A stretch of DNA of 64,000 nt from Acidobacteriota bacterium (GCA_947482665.1 CANKJK010000003.1:281432-345431); one strand, 5' to 3'. Counted from the first letter of the stretch, positions 18,118 to 27,425 are shown. The notes: generated from the sequence alone by a model not told the origin. Numbers and translations: made by a program.

Positions 18118-19584
18118 ATGTTCGATAAGTTCCGTGAAGAGTGCGGCGTGTTCGGGATCTTCGGTCACCCCGAAGCGTCCAACATGACCTACCTCGGCCT
18201 CTACGCGCTGCAGCACCGCGGCCAGGAGAGCGCGGGCATCGCCACGAGCGATGGCGTCACCGTGCACAGCCACAAGGCAATGGGCCATGTGCACGATGCC
18301 TTCACCCAGGACACGCTCGCCGTGTTGCCTGGGTCCCTGGCCATCGGCCATGTCCGCTATTCCACGGCCGGAGAAAGCCGGCTCGCCAACGCGCAGCCGC
18401 TCGTCATCGACTGCCTCCACGGTACGCTCGCCCTGGCGCACAACGGCAATCTGGTGAATGCGGGCGAGCTCCGCGATCAGCTCGTCGGCCAGGGGTCGAT
18501 TTTTCAGACCTCCACGGACACCGAAGTCATCGTCCACCTGTTCGCCCGCTCGCCAGAGCCGACCGTGGAGGGCGCCATCATCGAGGCCGTCTCGCAGGTC
18601 ACCGGTGCGTTCTCGCTGGTGATGATGACGAAGGACAAGATCGTCGGTGTCCGCGACCCGCACGGCTTCCGGCCGCTGGCCCTGGGCCGCCTCGGAGAGG
18701 CGTGGGTACTGGCCTCCGAGACCTGCGCCATGGATCTGATCGGCGCCACCTACATCCGCGACGTCGAGCCCGGCGAGCTGGTCATCATCAGCGCCCAGGG
18801 GCTCCGCTCCGTGAAACCCTTCGCACCCGCGCCCCATGCGCAGTGCGTGTTCGAGCATGTGTACTTCGCTCGGCCCGACAGCGTAGTTTTCGGCGAGAGC
18901 GTGAACGACGTGCGCACGGAGTTGGGCCGGCGCCTTGCGCGGGAGACGGCGGTCGAGGCGGATGTCGTCGTCCCGATTCCGGACTCGGGCGTGTGCGCCG
19001 CGATCGGCTACTCGGAGGCCTCGGGCATTCCGATGCGGATGGGTCTCATCCGCAATCACTATGTCGGCCGCACGTTCATCGAGCCGCAGCAGTCGATCCG
19101 CCACTTCGGTGTGCGCGTGAAGCTGAACCCGGTGCGCAGCATCCTCGAGGGCAAGCGCGTTGTCCTCATCGATGACTCGATCGTGCGCGGCACCACGAGC
19201 CGCAAACTCGTGAGGATGATCCGCAATGCCGGGGCGAAGGAAGTCCACATGCGCATCAGCTGCCCGCCGACGATCTCGCCGTGCTTCTACGGCGTGGACA
19301 CGCCGCGCCGGCAGGATCTGATCGCGGCGACGCACTCGATCGAAGAGATCCGGAAGTACCTGAGCGCGGATAGCGTCGGGTATCTGAGCCTGGACGGCCT
19401 GACCAGTTCGGTCCGCGATGGCAAGTCGCGCTACTGCACCTCGTGCTACACGGGCGTGTATCCGGTGGCGTTCCCGCGCAACGAGGCCGCCTATCTCCAG
19501 CTCGCGCTCAAGCTCAACGGCGATGGTTCGCCCGTGCAGCCCGAGCCGGAGCCGGTCACCGACGGCGCGCCCGCGATCCCCTGA
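18118..19584 (+). CDS. purF: amidophosphoribosyltransferase
   Basis: PurF catalyses the committed step of purine synthesis, PRPP plus glutamine to phosphoribosylamine. From ATG at 18118 the protein has 488 residues. The nucleophilic Cys9 follows a short propeptide (MFDKFREE), so N-terminal processing is expected. IRYSTAGE-like and AHNGNLVNA motifs form the glutaminase, and VVLIDDSIVRGTTSRKLV is the PRPP loop. Cysteines in ISCPPTISPCFYG and RYCTSCYTG suggest the oxygen-sensitive 4Fe-4S cluster of the Bacillus-type enzyme. Its stop overlaps the next start by one base (TGATG). Confidence 0.96.
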   Translation: MFDKFREECGVFGIFGHPEASNMTYLGLYALQHRGQESAGIATSDGVTVHSHKAMGHVHDAFTQDTLAVLPGSLAIGHVRYSTAGESRLANAQPLVIDCLHGTLALAHNGNLVNAGELRDQLVGQGSIFQTSTDTEVIVHLFARSPEPTVEGAIIEAVSQVTGAFSLVMMTKDKIVGVRDPHGFRPLALGRLGEAWVLASETCAMDLIGATYIRDVEPGELVIISAQGLRSVKPFAPAPHAQCVFEHVYFARPDSVVFGESVNDVRTELGRRLARETAVEADVVVPIPDSGVCAAIGYSEASGIPMRMGLIRNHYVGRTFIEPQQSIRHFGVRVKLNPVRSILEGKRVVLIDDSIVRGTTSRKLVRMIRNAGAKEVHMRISCPPTISPCFYGVDTPRRQDLIAATHSIEEIRKYLSADSVGYLSLDGLTSSVRDGKSRYCTSCYTGVYPVAFPRNEAAYLQLALKLNGDGSPVQPEPEPVTDGAPAIP

Positions 19585-20795
19585 TGCCAGACGAGTTCCG
19601 CGCCGGACGGTGGGCCGCGGCTGCCTGTCTCTGTGGTCTGGCCGTCAGTGGCGCCAGTCCCGCGGTCTTCGCGGCACAGCCAGGGCAGGAGGCACAGGCG
19701 GCACAGACGGCGCCCGCGGTGCCGGCCCCGCTGCTTGTGGCGCACGTGGCCAAACTCGGGGACTTCGACTACGCCACGCGGACCGCTGCCGCGCGGGCCG
19801 TGCGGCGCGCCCCCGCCACAGAGGCGGCCCCGGCGCTCGTGGCAGCCGTCACGACGAGCGTAGATTCCTACGTCCGCTTCAAGGCGTTCGTGCTGTTGAC
19901 GGGGCTGCTCGATCCGCGGCTGGAGGATTTCTCCCGCGCTGCCCTGACCGATAAGAACGATCGGCTCCGGCAGGCCGCGTTCGATTGGCTGGAGCGCCAC
20001 CCGGTGCCCGCGCTGGCGCCGCGGCTCATCCAGTTGCTGGAGACGGAGCAGGCCGAGTTCGTGCGGCCGTCGCTGATGCGGGCGCTGGCGGCGCTCGACG
20101 CCGACCCGGCCGTCCGCACCGCGCTGGTCCGTGAGACGGCGCGCGGTCTCGACATCTTCCGGGGCGCGGTCATCGAGGCGCTCGGTCTGCGCCGCGCCAC
20201 CTTCGCGGTGGATGCGCTGGCGAAGGTCGTCGCCGTGGACGGCCCGCTGCGCGATGTGGCAGCGATGGCGCTGGGCCGCATCGGCGGGTCAGAGGCGGTC
20301 GCGCTGCTGGCCCCGGTGCACGACAAGGATCCGGGCGTCGAGCTGACGCTGCGGGCCGCGCAGTGTCTGGCGGAACAGCAGTGCGATGCCGTCCGCGACG
20401 ACATTGTCCGGCAGTGGCCGACCTCGGCCGCCAGGGGCACGGCCGGCGCCGCGGCCGGCGCGCTGGCCGTCATGGCGGAGCGCGGGGATGCCCGTGCCAT
20501 GGCGCTGCTCGTCGAGGCCGGGATCGCCGGCGTGCGGGATCTGCGGGACCACGCCGCCGTCGCGCTGGGGACCGTCGCGCTGCGCGCGCCGGATGTGGTG
20601 CTGGGGTGGATGGCGGACAATCCGGCACAGGGGAGCGGCGTGCTCGCCCTGCTCAAGGACGGGTTCGACCTGATGGAAGAGGATGTGGCCGAAGAGGCCT
20701 TCTACGCCTCCGTGCGGGCGTCCTACTGGAAGGCGGCTGATGGATCGCCGGTTCGCGCGTCGGCCGCCGCGCTCATTGATGGACTCGACTTCTGA
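19584..20795 (+). CDS. secreted HEAT-repeat protein inside the pur cluster
   Basis: This 403-residue protein has an N-terminal hydrophobic segment (AAAACLCGLAVSGASPAVFAA) that looks like a signal peptide. Alanine-rich helical pairs follow through most of its length, in the HEAT/PBS-lyase style (for example LRDVAAMALGRIGGSEAVALL and LRDHAAVALGTVALRAPDVVL). HEAT repeats are scaffolds for protein binding; no catalytic motif is seen. It overlaps purF upstream by one base (TGATG) and purM downstream by one base (TGATG), so it is certainly part of the transcript. A purine role for an exported scaffold is unexplained. Confidence 0.72.
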   Translation: MPDEFRAGRWAAAACLCGLAVSGASPAVFAAQPGQEAQAAQTAPAVPAPLLVAHVAKLGDFDYATRTAAARAVRRAPATEAAPALVAAVTTSVDSYVRFKAFVLLTGLLDPRLEDFSRAALTDKNDRLRQAAFDWLERHPVPALAPRLIQLLETEQAEFVRPSLMRALAALDADPAVRTALVRETARGLDIFRGAVIEALGLRRATFAVDALAKVVAVDGPLRDVAAMALGRIGGSEAVALLAPVHDKDPGVELTLRAAQCLAEQQCDAVRDDIVRQWPTSAARGTAGAAAGALAVMAERGDARAMALLVEAGIAGVRDLRDHAAVALGTVALRAPDVVLGWMADNPAQGSGVLALLKDGFDLMEEDVAEEAFYASVRASYWKAADGSPVRASAAALIDGLDF

Positions 20796-21835
20796 TGGAC
20801 TACAAAGCCGCTGGCGTTGATATCGACGCGGGGAACGAAACCGTCCGCCGCATCCGGGCCCTGGCCCGGTCCACATTTACCCCGGGCGTGCTCTCCGACA
20901 TCGGCTCGTTCGGCGGCCTGTTCCACATGGGCGCGGCTGGCCTGCGGGACGCGGTCCTGGTGGCGAGCGCCGACGGCGTGGGCACGAAGCTGAAGGTCGC
21001 CTTCATGGCGGGCCGCCACGACACGGTGGGGCAGGATCTCGTGAACCACTGCGTGAACGACATCCTCGTGCAGGGCGCGGTGCCGCTCTTCTTTCTCGAC
21101 TACCTATCGACCGGGCGGCTCTCGCCGGACGTGGCGGCCTCCGTCGTCGACGGCATGTCGAAGGCGTGCCGCGAGAATGCGTGCGCGCTGCTCGGCGGCG
21201 AGACGGCCGAGATGCCGGGCTTCTACGCCGACGGCGAGTACGACCTGGCCGGGTTCATCGTGGGCGCGGTCGAGCGCGACGCGCTCGTCAATGGCCGCGG
21301 CATCGCCGCGGGCGATGTGCTCATCGGGATTCCGTCCAGTGGCCTGCATACCAATGGCTACTCGCTGGCGCGCCGGATCGTGTTCGATCAGCTGGGCCTG
21401 GGCGTGGATGCCCATGTGGCCGAGCTCGGGTGCACGGTGGCCGAGGCGCTGCTGGAGCCGCATCGGTCCTATCTCTCGATGATTCAGCCCTTGCTCGCCA
21501 GCCAGCGCATCAAGGGCATGGCGCACATCACCGGGGGCGGCATTACCGACAACCTGCCCCGTGTGTTGCCGCACGGCACGGCCGCCGAGGTGCGGCTTGG
21601 ATCGTGGGAGGTACCCGCCCTCTTCCGCTGGCTCCAGGCCGGAGGACAGGTGCCTGCCGAGGACATGTTGCGCACCTTCAACATGGGTGTGGGCCTCATC
21701 CTCGTGGCCTCGCCCGCCAATGCCGACGCACTGCTCCAGGAACTCGCCGCGCGTGGGGGCCGCCAGGCCAAGGTGATTGGCGCCATCGTGCCGGGCGAAG
21801 GCGAGCCCGCCGTCCGTTACGTGGGCACGCTGTGA
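20795..21835 (+). CDS. purM: phosphoribosylformylglycinamidine cyclo-ligase
   Basis: AIR synthetase closes the imidazole ring of FGAM using ATP. The 346-residue protein begins MDYKAAGVDIDAGNETVRRI. It has LVASADGVGTKLKVAF at the ATP site, GQDLVNHCVNDILVQGA, ALLGGETAEMPGFY and MAHITGGGITDNLPRVLP, all standard for PurM. The start overlaps the HEAT gene stop in a TGATG. It is followed closely by purN, as in many bacteria. Confidence 0.97.
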   Translation: MDYKAAGVDIDAGNETVRRIRALARSTFTPGVLSDIGSFGGLFHMGAAGLRDAVLVASADGVGTKLKVAFMAGRHDTVGQDLVNHCVNDILVQGAVPLFFLDYLSTGRLSPDVAASVVDGMSKACRENACALLGGETAEMPGFYADGEYDLAGFIVGAVERDALVNGRGIAAGDVLIGIPSSGLHTNGYSLARRIVFDQLGLGVDAHVAELGCTVAEALLEPHRSYLSMIQPLLASQRIKGMAHITGGGITDNLPRVLPHGTAAEVRLGSWEVPALFRWLQAGGQVPAEDMLRTFNMGVGLILVASPANADALLQELAARGGRQAKVIGAIVPGEGEPAVRYVGTL

Positions 21836-21861
21836 CAGCGGGCGCGGCAACGGAGGGCGCT

Positions 21862-22479
21862 GTGAGCCGCCGCCTCGGTGTCCTGATCTCGGGACGCGGG
21901 AGCAACCTTCAGGCGCTCATTCGAGCCATCCAGGAAGGCCGGCTCGACGCGACGATCGCCGTTGTCATCTCCAACATCGCGGACGCGCCGGGGCTCGCAC
22001 TGGCCCAGGCCGCAGGAATCGAGACCGTCACGATCAGCCACAAGGGTTGGCCGTCGCGTGCCGACTTCGACCGCGAGGTCGCCGGGGCGCTCACCGCGCA
22101 TCAGGTGGATCTGGTGTGCCTCGCTGGGTTCATGCGCCTGGTGGGTCAGCCGCTCCTTGAGGCATTTCCCAACCGGATCCTCAATATCCACCCGTCTCTG
22201 CTGCCCTCGTTTCCCGGCATCGAGCCGCAACGGCAGGCCCTCGACCACGGCGTGAAGGTCAGCGGCGTGACGGTACATCTGGTGACGGCGGACCTGGACG
22301 CCGGGCCGATCATCCTGCAACGCCCGGTTCCCGTCGTCGATGGCGACACCCCGGTGACGCTGGCCGCGCGGATCCTCGAAGAGGAGCACCGGGCGTATCC
22401 CGAGGCCGTTCGGCTCGTGCTCGAGGGCGGCTGGCGGATTGAGGGACGCCGGTTCGTGGCTCTGCGCACGACCGCCTGA
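21862..22479 (+). CDS. purN: phosphoribosylglycinamide formyltransferase (10-formyl-THF dependent)
   Basis: GART transfers a formyl group from 10-formyltetrahydrofolate to GAR, step three of the pathway. RLGVLISGRGSNLQALIRAI is the N-terminal nucleotide site. ILNIHPSLLPSFPG contains the catalytic Asn and His, and SGVTVHLVTADLDAGPII carries the catalytic Asp. Two GTG starts are possible. 21862 is preferred because GGAGG lies 5 bases upstream; 21832 overlaps the purM stop. The chosen start gives 205 residues, the normal size. It is the last gene of the cluster. Confidence 0.95.
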   Translation: MSRRLGVLISGRGSNLQALIRAIQEGRLDATIAVVISNIADAPGLALAQAAGIETVTISHKGWPSRADFDREVAGALTAHQVDLVCLAGFMRLVGQPLLEAFPNRILNIHPSLLPSFPGIEPQRQALDHGVKVSGVTVHLVTADLDAGPIILQRPVPVVDGDTPVTLAARILEEEHRAYPEAVRLVLEGGWRIEGRRFVALRTTA

Positions 22480-22487
22480 TCTTTTTT
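22451..22487 (+). terminator. possible intrinsic terminator after purN
   Basis: GGTTCGTG and CACGACC can pair with one bulged base around an eight-base loop, and a run of six T residues follows at 22482-22487. The stem overlaps the end of purN and lies eight bases from the T run, so this is a weak candidate. Confidence 0.35.
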
Positions 22488-22520
22488 CGACCCCCGGTAA
22501 TACCATCCCGGCGTACGCAT

Positions 22521-22563
22521 CTCCTGACTCCAGATAGGCGGGGAAGTCCCGCTTCGTCAGGAG
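22521..22563 (+). promoter_or_regulatory. nested-hairpin leader covering the ribosome-binding site of the DUF1800 gene
   Basis: The outer arms CTCCTGAC (22521-22528) and GTCAGGAG (22556-22563) are perfectly complementary. An inner hairpin pairs GCGGG (22538-22542) with CCCGC (22548-22552). The 3' outer arm contains AGGAG, the only good Shine-Dalgarno sequence for the GTG start at 22570, so the folded RNA would hide it. This would suit a translational switch; no known riboswitch class is recognised. Confidence 0.5.
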
Positions 22564-22569
22564 TCACCT

Positions 22570-24891
22570 GTGCGCACGCCCACCCATTCACGCAAGCTCC
22601 ACATCCTGCTCGCGGTCCTGCTCGGACTCGCGGCCGTCCATGCTGCCTCGGCCCAGGTGGTCATCGCGCCCACCGGTGTCTCGCTCCCTGTCGGATCGAG
22701 CCGACAGTTCTCCGCCACGGTTTCCGGTGCACCGGCGTCCGGCGCGTCCTGGACGGTCAATGGCCTGCCCGGGGGTGACTCGACCGTCGGATACATCTCC
22801 CCCACGGGCCTCTACTACGCCCCTGCCAAGACGCCAGCCGGCTATGCCGTGACGATTGGCGCCAGCGTGTCCAACCCGGCCGGCTCGGGGTCGACGACCC
22901 TCATCGTGCGCGAACAGATTCCGTGGCTCACCACCATCACGCCGACCACGGTGGCGACCGGCGCCTTCAGTCTGACGGTGACCGGCAGCCGGTTCGTGAA
23001 CGGCGCACAGGTCCGCCTGAATGGCGTGCCCGTCCAGACCGCGTATGTGTCGTCCACCCAGCTCACGGCGACCGGGTCGATCGTGACGCCGGGCACCGTC
23101 GCGCTGACAGTGGCCAATCCCGGTCCAGGGGCCGTTTCCACCCCTCTCTCGGTCGTCGTGTCCACGGCGACGGTGGTGAGCATTGCACCCACCACGACGA
23201 CAGTGGATCTCGGGACCTCCACCGCCTTTCAGGCCACCGTCTCCAACGCCTCCGACACGTCGGTGACGTGGCAGGTCAACGGCAAGATCGGCGGCGGACT
23301 GGGCACCGGCACCATCACGCCGGCCGGCATCTACACCGCGCCGGCCATGCTGCCCGTGGGTGGACTCGTGACCGTCACGGCTGTCGCCAACGCGGACGGC
23401 GTGACGAAGGCCTCCGCGAAGGTGCTTCTCAAGGATCCGCAGGCGCTCACCTTCAGTCGCTTCCTCTCGCAGGCGACCTTCGGGCCCACACCCGCAACCA
23501 TGGCGCATGCCGAGCAGGTCGGCATGTTGGCGTTCCTCGATGAACAGTTCGCGACCGCCGAATCGCCCATCCCTCCAGCGGCCAGCGCGACCCGGCAAAA
23601 CGTCATCGATGCCTTCATGACCAACATCGTGACGGGCAACGACCAGCTCCGCCAACGCGTGATCTTCGCGCTGAGCGAGGTCCTGACCATCAGCTTCAAC
23701 AAGAACACCAACGGCAACGAAGTGTCGCCGTGGCTGCAGATCCTCAGCCGGAACGCCTTCGGCAACTACCGGACGCTGCTGCGCGAGTTGAGCACCGACG
23801 CCACGATGGGTCACTACCTCGACCTGGTCAACAGCAGCGCCGGCGCCCCTGGGACGCCCAACGCGGCCAATGAGAACTACCCGCGCGAGGTCATGCAGCT
23901 CTTCTCGATCGGGCTCTACAAGCTCAACCTCGACGGCTCCGTGCAGAAGGACGCCAACGGCCCGATTCCGAGCTACACGCAGTTCGATGTGCAGCAGCTC
24001 GCGAAGGCCATGACCGGCTGGACGTATCCCAACAGCCCGGGGTCGAACGGCACGCCAGGGATGAACGGAATGGGCGGCAACTACGCCTACGCCGCCGGAA
24101 CGATGCTGCCCATGCAGAACCGCCACGACCTGTCGGCGAAGCTCGTGCTCGGGCAGGCCATCCCGGGCGGGCAATCGGCTCAGCAGGATATGGATGATGC
24201 GATCACCATCCTCTTCAATCACCCCAACGTCGGGCCGTTCATCGCCACGCGACTGATCCGGGCGCTGGTGACGAGCAATCCGAGTCCGGCCTACATCACC
24301 CGCGTCGCGACGGTCTTCAACGGCTCGCAGGGCACGCGCGGCGACATGCAGGCGACGATTCGCGCCGTCCTGATGGACCCGGAGGCCCGCGACGATAACC
24401 CGCCGCCCACCTTCGGCCGGCTGCGCACGGCGATTCAGACCATGGCGGCCTTCGTCCGTGCGATGGGCTATCCCTTCAGCGGCGGGTCCGGCATGGCCTA
24501 CCTCTTCGAGGACATGAATGAGGGCCCGCTGAACGCGGCGAGCGTGTTCGGCCACTATTCGCCCTCCTTCAAGATCCCGAAGTCGCCCCTCTACGGGCCC
24601 GAGTTCCAGATCTACGCGCCGAGCGATGCCGCCAACCGGGCGAATCTGCTCTACGGCTATCTCTTCAACCCGTGGCCCATCCACCCGCTGCTGCAGCCGT
24701 TCGTGGCGCTGGCGGGTGACAGCCTTGCGCTGGTGACGGCTGTCGATAACGCCGTGCTCTTCGGGCGGATGTCGCCAGGTCTACGCGCGGCGATCACCGC
24801 CGCGCTTCCAGCGATGGGTGACGACTACCAGCGGACGATCACGGCCTTCTATCTGGCGATCGCCACCGGCGAATTCCAGGTGCAGCGCTGA
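22570..24891 (+). CDS. secreted DUF1800 protein with Ig/IPT-like N-terminal domains
   Basis: This 773-residue protein begins with a signal peptide (HILLAVLLGLAAVHAASA). Residues about 30-115 form an Ig-like domain (PTGVSLPVGSSRQFSATV). About 116-200 form an IPT/TIG-like domain (ITPTTVATGAFSLTVTGSRF), and a second Ig-like domain follows to about 290. The rest is DUF1800: RFLSQATFGPTPATMAHAE, ENYPREVMQLFSIGLYKLN, MTGWTYPN and FNHPNVGPFIATRLIRALV. DUF1800 proteins are usually paired with DUF1501 proteins, as here, and have no established reaction. The start is GTG at 22570, with its ribosome-binding site in a hairpin. DUF1501 begins 29 bases after the stop. Confidence 0.88.
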   Translation: MRTPTHSRKLHILLAVLLGLAAVHAASAQVVIAPTGVSLPVGSSRQFSATVSGAPASGASWTVNGLPGGDSTVGYISPTGLYYAPAKTPAGYAVTIGASVSNPAGSGSTTLIVREQIPWLTTITPTTVATGAFSLTVTGSRFVNGAQVRLNGVPVQTAYVSSTQLTATGSIVTPGTVALTVANPGPGAVSTPLSVVVSTATVVSIAPTTTTVDLGTSTAFQATVSNASDTSVTWQVNGKIGGGLGTGTITPAGIYTAPAMLPVGGLVTVTAVANADGVTKASAKVLLKDPQALTFSRFLSQATFGPTPATMAHAEQVGMLAFLDEQFATAESPIPPAASATRQNVIDAFMTNIVTGNDQLRQRVIFALSEVLTISFNKNTNGNEVSPWLQILSRNAFGNYRTLLRELSTDATMGHYLDLVNSSAGAPGTPNAANENYPREVMQLFSIGLYKLNLDGSVQKDANGPIPSYTQFDVQQLAKAMTGWTYPNSPGSNGTPGMNGMGGNYAYAAGTMLPMQNRHDLSAKLVLGQAIPGGQSAQQDMDDAITILFNHPNVGPFIATRLIRALVTSNPSPAYITRVATVFNGSQGTRGDMQATIRAVLMDPEARDDNPPPTFGRLRTAIQTMAAFVRAMGYPFSGGSGMAYLFEDMNEGPLNAASVFGHYSPSFKIPKSPLYGPEFQIYAPSDAANRANLLYGYLFNPWPIHPLLQPFVALAGDSLALVTAVDNAVLFGRMSPGLRAAITAALPAMGDDYQRTITAFYLAIATGEFQVQR

Positions 24892-24920
24892 CCGCGCTTT
24901 CAGGGATCAGGAGACAGGTG

Positions 24921-26282
24921 ATGACGCATCGGCATGGACGGTCCAGGCGGGAATTCCTGCAGCTGGGCGCGGCAGCAGGCATGGTGGCAGGACTCGGGCG
25001 CTACTCAACGCTCTCGGCGGCATCGGACTACAAGGCCGTCGTCTGCGTGTTCCTGCTCGGCGGCAACGACGGGCACAACATGGTCGTGCCGCTGGGCGGG
25101 CCGGAGTACGCGGCGTATCAGGCCGCACGGGGTGGTCTGGCGCTCGCGGCGGGGCAGCTCCCGCCGATCGCTGACCCCGTGCAGGGGCAGTTCGGTTTCC
25201 ACTACGCGATGCCCGAAGTGGCGGCGCTCTACAACCAGGGCCGGCTTGGCGTCGTGAGCAATGTCGGCATGCTGGTCCAGCCGACGTCCTATTTCGATCT
25301 CAGCAATCCGGCGCACCCGCTCCCCTCGCAGCTGCGGTCGCACTCCGACCAGGTGGCGGAGATGATGAGCGGCGTGCCCGACACCAGCGGCGCCAATGGC
25401 TGGGGCGGGCGCATGCTCGACGCCCTCCAGACCGCGAACGCAGGGACGTCTTTCCCGGTCTCCATTGCCATGAACAGCCCCGCGCTCTTCTGCGCGGGCA
25501 AGTTCGTGCAGGGCGCGAGCGTGCGGCCCGGGAATGCCATGGACCAGACCTTCCTCGGCATCTATCCTCCGGGGGCCGCCGCGGCGCGCCGGACCGCGCT
25601 CCAGCAGGTCGTCGCCGCTGACAGCGGAAGCCATCTCATCAATGCGGCCAATGCCTCGATGGGCACGGCGCTCGCGCTGAATCCGATGCTGCGTCAGGCT
25701 GCGGCCACCGTGCAGTTCACGAAGAAGTTTCCGCAGACCACACTCGGGCGCCAGCTTGAGGAGGTGGCGCGCATCATCAATCTGCGCGGCCAGCTCGGCG
25801 TCAGCCGGCAGGTCTTCTACTGCAGCCTCGGTGGCTTCGACACGCACGGCGGCCAGTCCTACCAGCAGATGGCACTGCTCACCGAGGTGAGCCAGGCGTT
25901 CGACGCCTTCTACAAGGCGACCGAGCAGTTGAATGTGCCGGATGCGGTGACGACGTTCACCCTCTCGGACTTCGGCCGGACGCTGCAGCCGAGCGGCACG
26001 GGCTCCGACCACGGATGGGGCAACCACCAGCTGGTGATGGGTGGCGCCGTCAACGGCGGCCGGATCTACGGAACGTTCCCGAAGGCCACCAACTACGCAA
26101 ACCTGAACGCGACCCACGACGACTACGCCGATGCGCGCGGCACGATGCTGCCGAACATCTCGTTGGCGCAGTACGGGGCGACGATCGCGAACTGGTTCGG
26201 GGCCACCGCCGATGCCGAACTTGACGACATCTGTCCTCCGCTCGTGAACTTCGCCGTCAGGAACCTCGGCTTCATGGCGTGA
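24921..26282 (+). CDS. DUF1501 protein with Tat signal
   Basis: From ATG at 24921 (GGAGA seven bases upstream) the protein has 453 residues. The N-terminus RHGRSRREFLQLGAAAGMVA is a twin-arginine signal, so the protein is exported folded. DUF1501 features include AVVCVFLLGGNDGHNMVVPL, LGGFDTHGGQSYQQMALLTE and TFTLSDFGRTLQPSGTGSDH, followed by WGNHQLVMGG. The Asp and His residues resemble the metal site of the alkaline phosphatase/sulfatase superfamily to which DUF1501 is related, but the substrate is unknown. It is the partner of the DUF1800 gene upstream; the sigma-like gene follows after 21 bases. Confidence 0.9.
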   Translation: MTHRHGRSRREFLQLGAAAGMVAGLGRYSTLSAASDYKAVVCVFLLGGNDGHNMVVPLGGPEYAAYQAARGGLALAAGQLPPIADPVQGQFGFHYAMPEVAALYNQGRLGVVSNVGMLVQPTSYFDLSNPAHPLPSQLRSHSDQVAEMMSGVPDTSGANGWGGRMLDALQTANAGTSFPVSIAMNSPALFCAGKFVQGASVRPGNAMDQTFLGIYPPGAAAARRTALQQVVAADSGSHLINAANASMGTALALNPMLRQAAATVQFTKKFPQTTLGRQLEEVARIINLRGQLGVSRQVFYCSLGGFDTHGGQSYQQMALLTEVSQAFDAFYKATEQLNVPDAVTTFTLSDFGRTLQPSGTGSDHGWGNHQLVMGGAVNGGRIYGTFPKATNYANLNATHDDYADARGTMLPNISLAQYGATIANWFGATADAELDDICPPLVNFAVRNLGFMA

Positions 26283-26303
26283 CCCACCGCATCCGGAGCA
26301 CTC

Positions 26304-27425
26304 GTGGCACCGGCCTTCGGTAACATGGCCCTCGCAGTTGCGCGGGGAGTCCCGCCCGCCTGCGAGTCTTCCATGGGTGGTTCCGTCTCCGAGCGGCAGG
26401 ATCCTGAGGTTCGGGCCTTCTGCATGGCGCATCCCGACGACGCTGATGCCCGTCTGCGGCTGCTGGCGGAGCGTGCCTCGACGGTGGTGGCCGGGGTTGT
26501 CGGCCGCCGCCTGCGCGAGACGCGTGATCGGCAGGAGACGGAGGACATCCGCCACGACGTGCTCCTGCGCCTGATGTGTCGGCTCAGGCGTGAGCGGGAA
26601 GCGCCTGGAGAGGAGCCCATCGTGGACCTGCTCTCCTATGCCGCGGTGATGGCCGAGCATGCCTGCTATGCCTATCTGCGGCGTCGTCATCCGGGTCGGG
26701 CGCGGCTCAAGAATCGCATCCGCTACATCCTTCTGCGTCAGCCGGAGTTTCGTCTGAGTGGCGGCGACGGCGGGCGCCTGATTGCGTCCCGCGCCGCGTG
26801 GCCCGCCTCGGAGGCGCTCTCCGGTACCGAGCGGGCGAAGGCAATGCATGTGGCCGGTGCGTCGGCGCGCGTGGCGGCGCTGGAGGGGCGCGATCCGTCG
26901 AGTGTCACGCTGCCGGTGCTCGTCGAGGCGGTGCTGCGCGAGTGTCGCGGAGGCATGGAGGTCGACGACCTTGTCTCGGCCGTGGCGGCCGTGCTCGGCG
27001 TCGACGATGGTCCCGAGGACGAACGCGTCGGCTTCGGCATGGCCACCGAGCCGCTGCCTGATCGGCTCGTGGACCGGGCGCGCATGATTCCCGAACTGCT
27101 CGGGGATCGGGAGTATCTGGCCGCGGCGTGGGCAGAGATTCAGACGCTGCCGCTGCGGCAGCGGGTCGCGCTGCTGCTCAATCTGCGGGACGCGGACGGG
27201 CGCGACCTGACGTCGCTGATGCCGCTGCTCGGCGTGGCGACCTTCGAGCAGATGGCGGCGTGTCTGGAAATGTCGGCCGCGGCGCTGGCTGCGGTGTGGG
27301 CCGAATTGCCGATTGACGATCTCCGTCTGGCGGACCGGCTCGGCGTCAGCCGCCAGCAGGTGATCAATTTGCGGAAGTCCGCGCGCGAGCGTTTGGCGCG
27401 GCGTCTCCGGCGGTGGTCGTCGTGA
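26304..27425 (+). CDS. enlarged sigma-70/ECF-like sigma factor
   Basis: This 373-residue protein is about twice the size of an ordinary ECF sigma factor. Residues about 50-135 look like region 2 (AERASTVVAGVVGRRLRETR, TEDIRHDVLLRLMCRL, then LLSYAAVMAEHACYAYLRRR). The C-terminus has a region 4-like helix-turn-helix (DLRLADRLGVSRQQVINLRK followed by SARERLARRL). Between them are about 130 residues of unknown structure. GTG at 26304 has GGAG five bases upstream; an internal ATG at 26373 is a possible later start. The overlapping zinc-finger membrane gene downstream is a plausible anti-sigma partner. Whether it binds core polymerase is untested. Confidence 0.65.
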   Translation: MAPAFGNMALAVARGVPPACESSMGGSVSERQDPEVRAFCMAHPDDADARLRLLAERASTVVAGVVGRRLRETRDRQETEDIRHDVLLRLMCRLRREREAPGEEPIVDLLSYAAVMAEHACYAYLRRRHPGRARLKNRIRYILLRQPEFRLSGGDGGRLIASRAAWPASEALSGTERAKAMHVAGASARVAALEGRDPSSVTLPVLVEAVLRECRGGMEVDDLVSAVAAVLGVDDGPEDERVGFGMATEPLPDRLVDRARMIPELLGDREYLAAAWAEIQTLPLRQRVALLLNLRDADGRDLTSLMPLLGVATFEQMAACLEMSAAALAAVWAELPIDDLRLADRLGVSRQQVINLRKSARERLARRLRRWSS

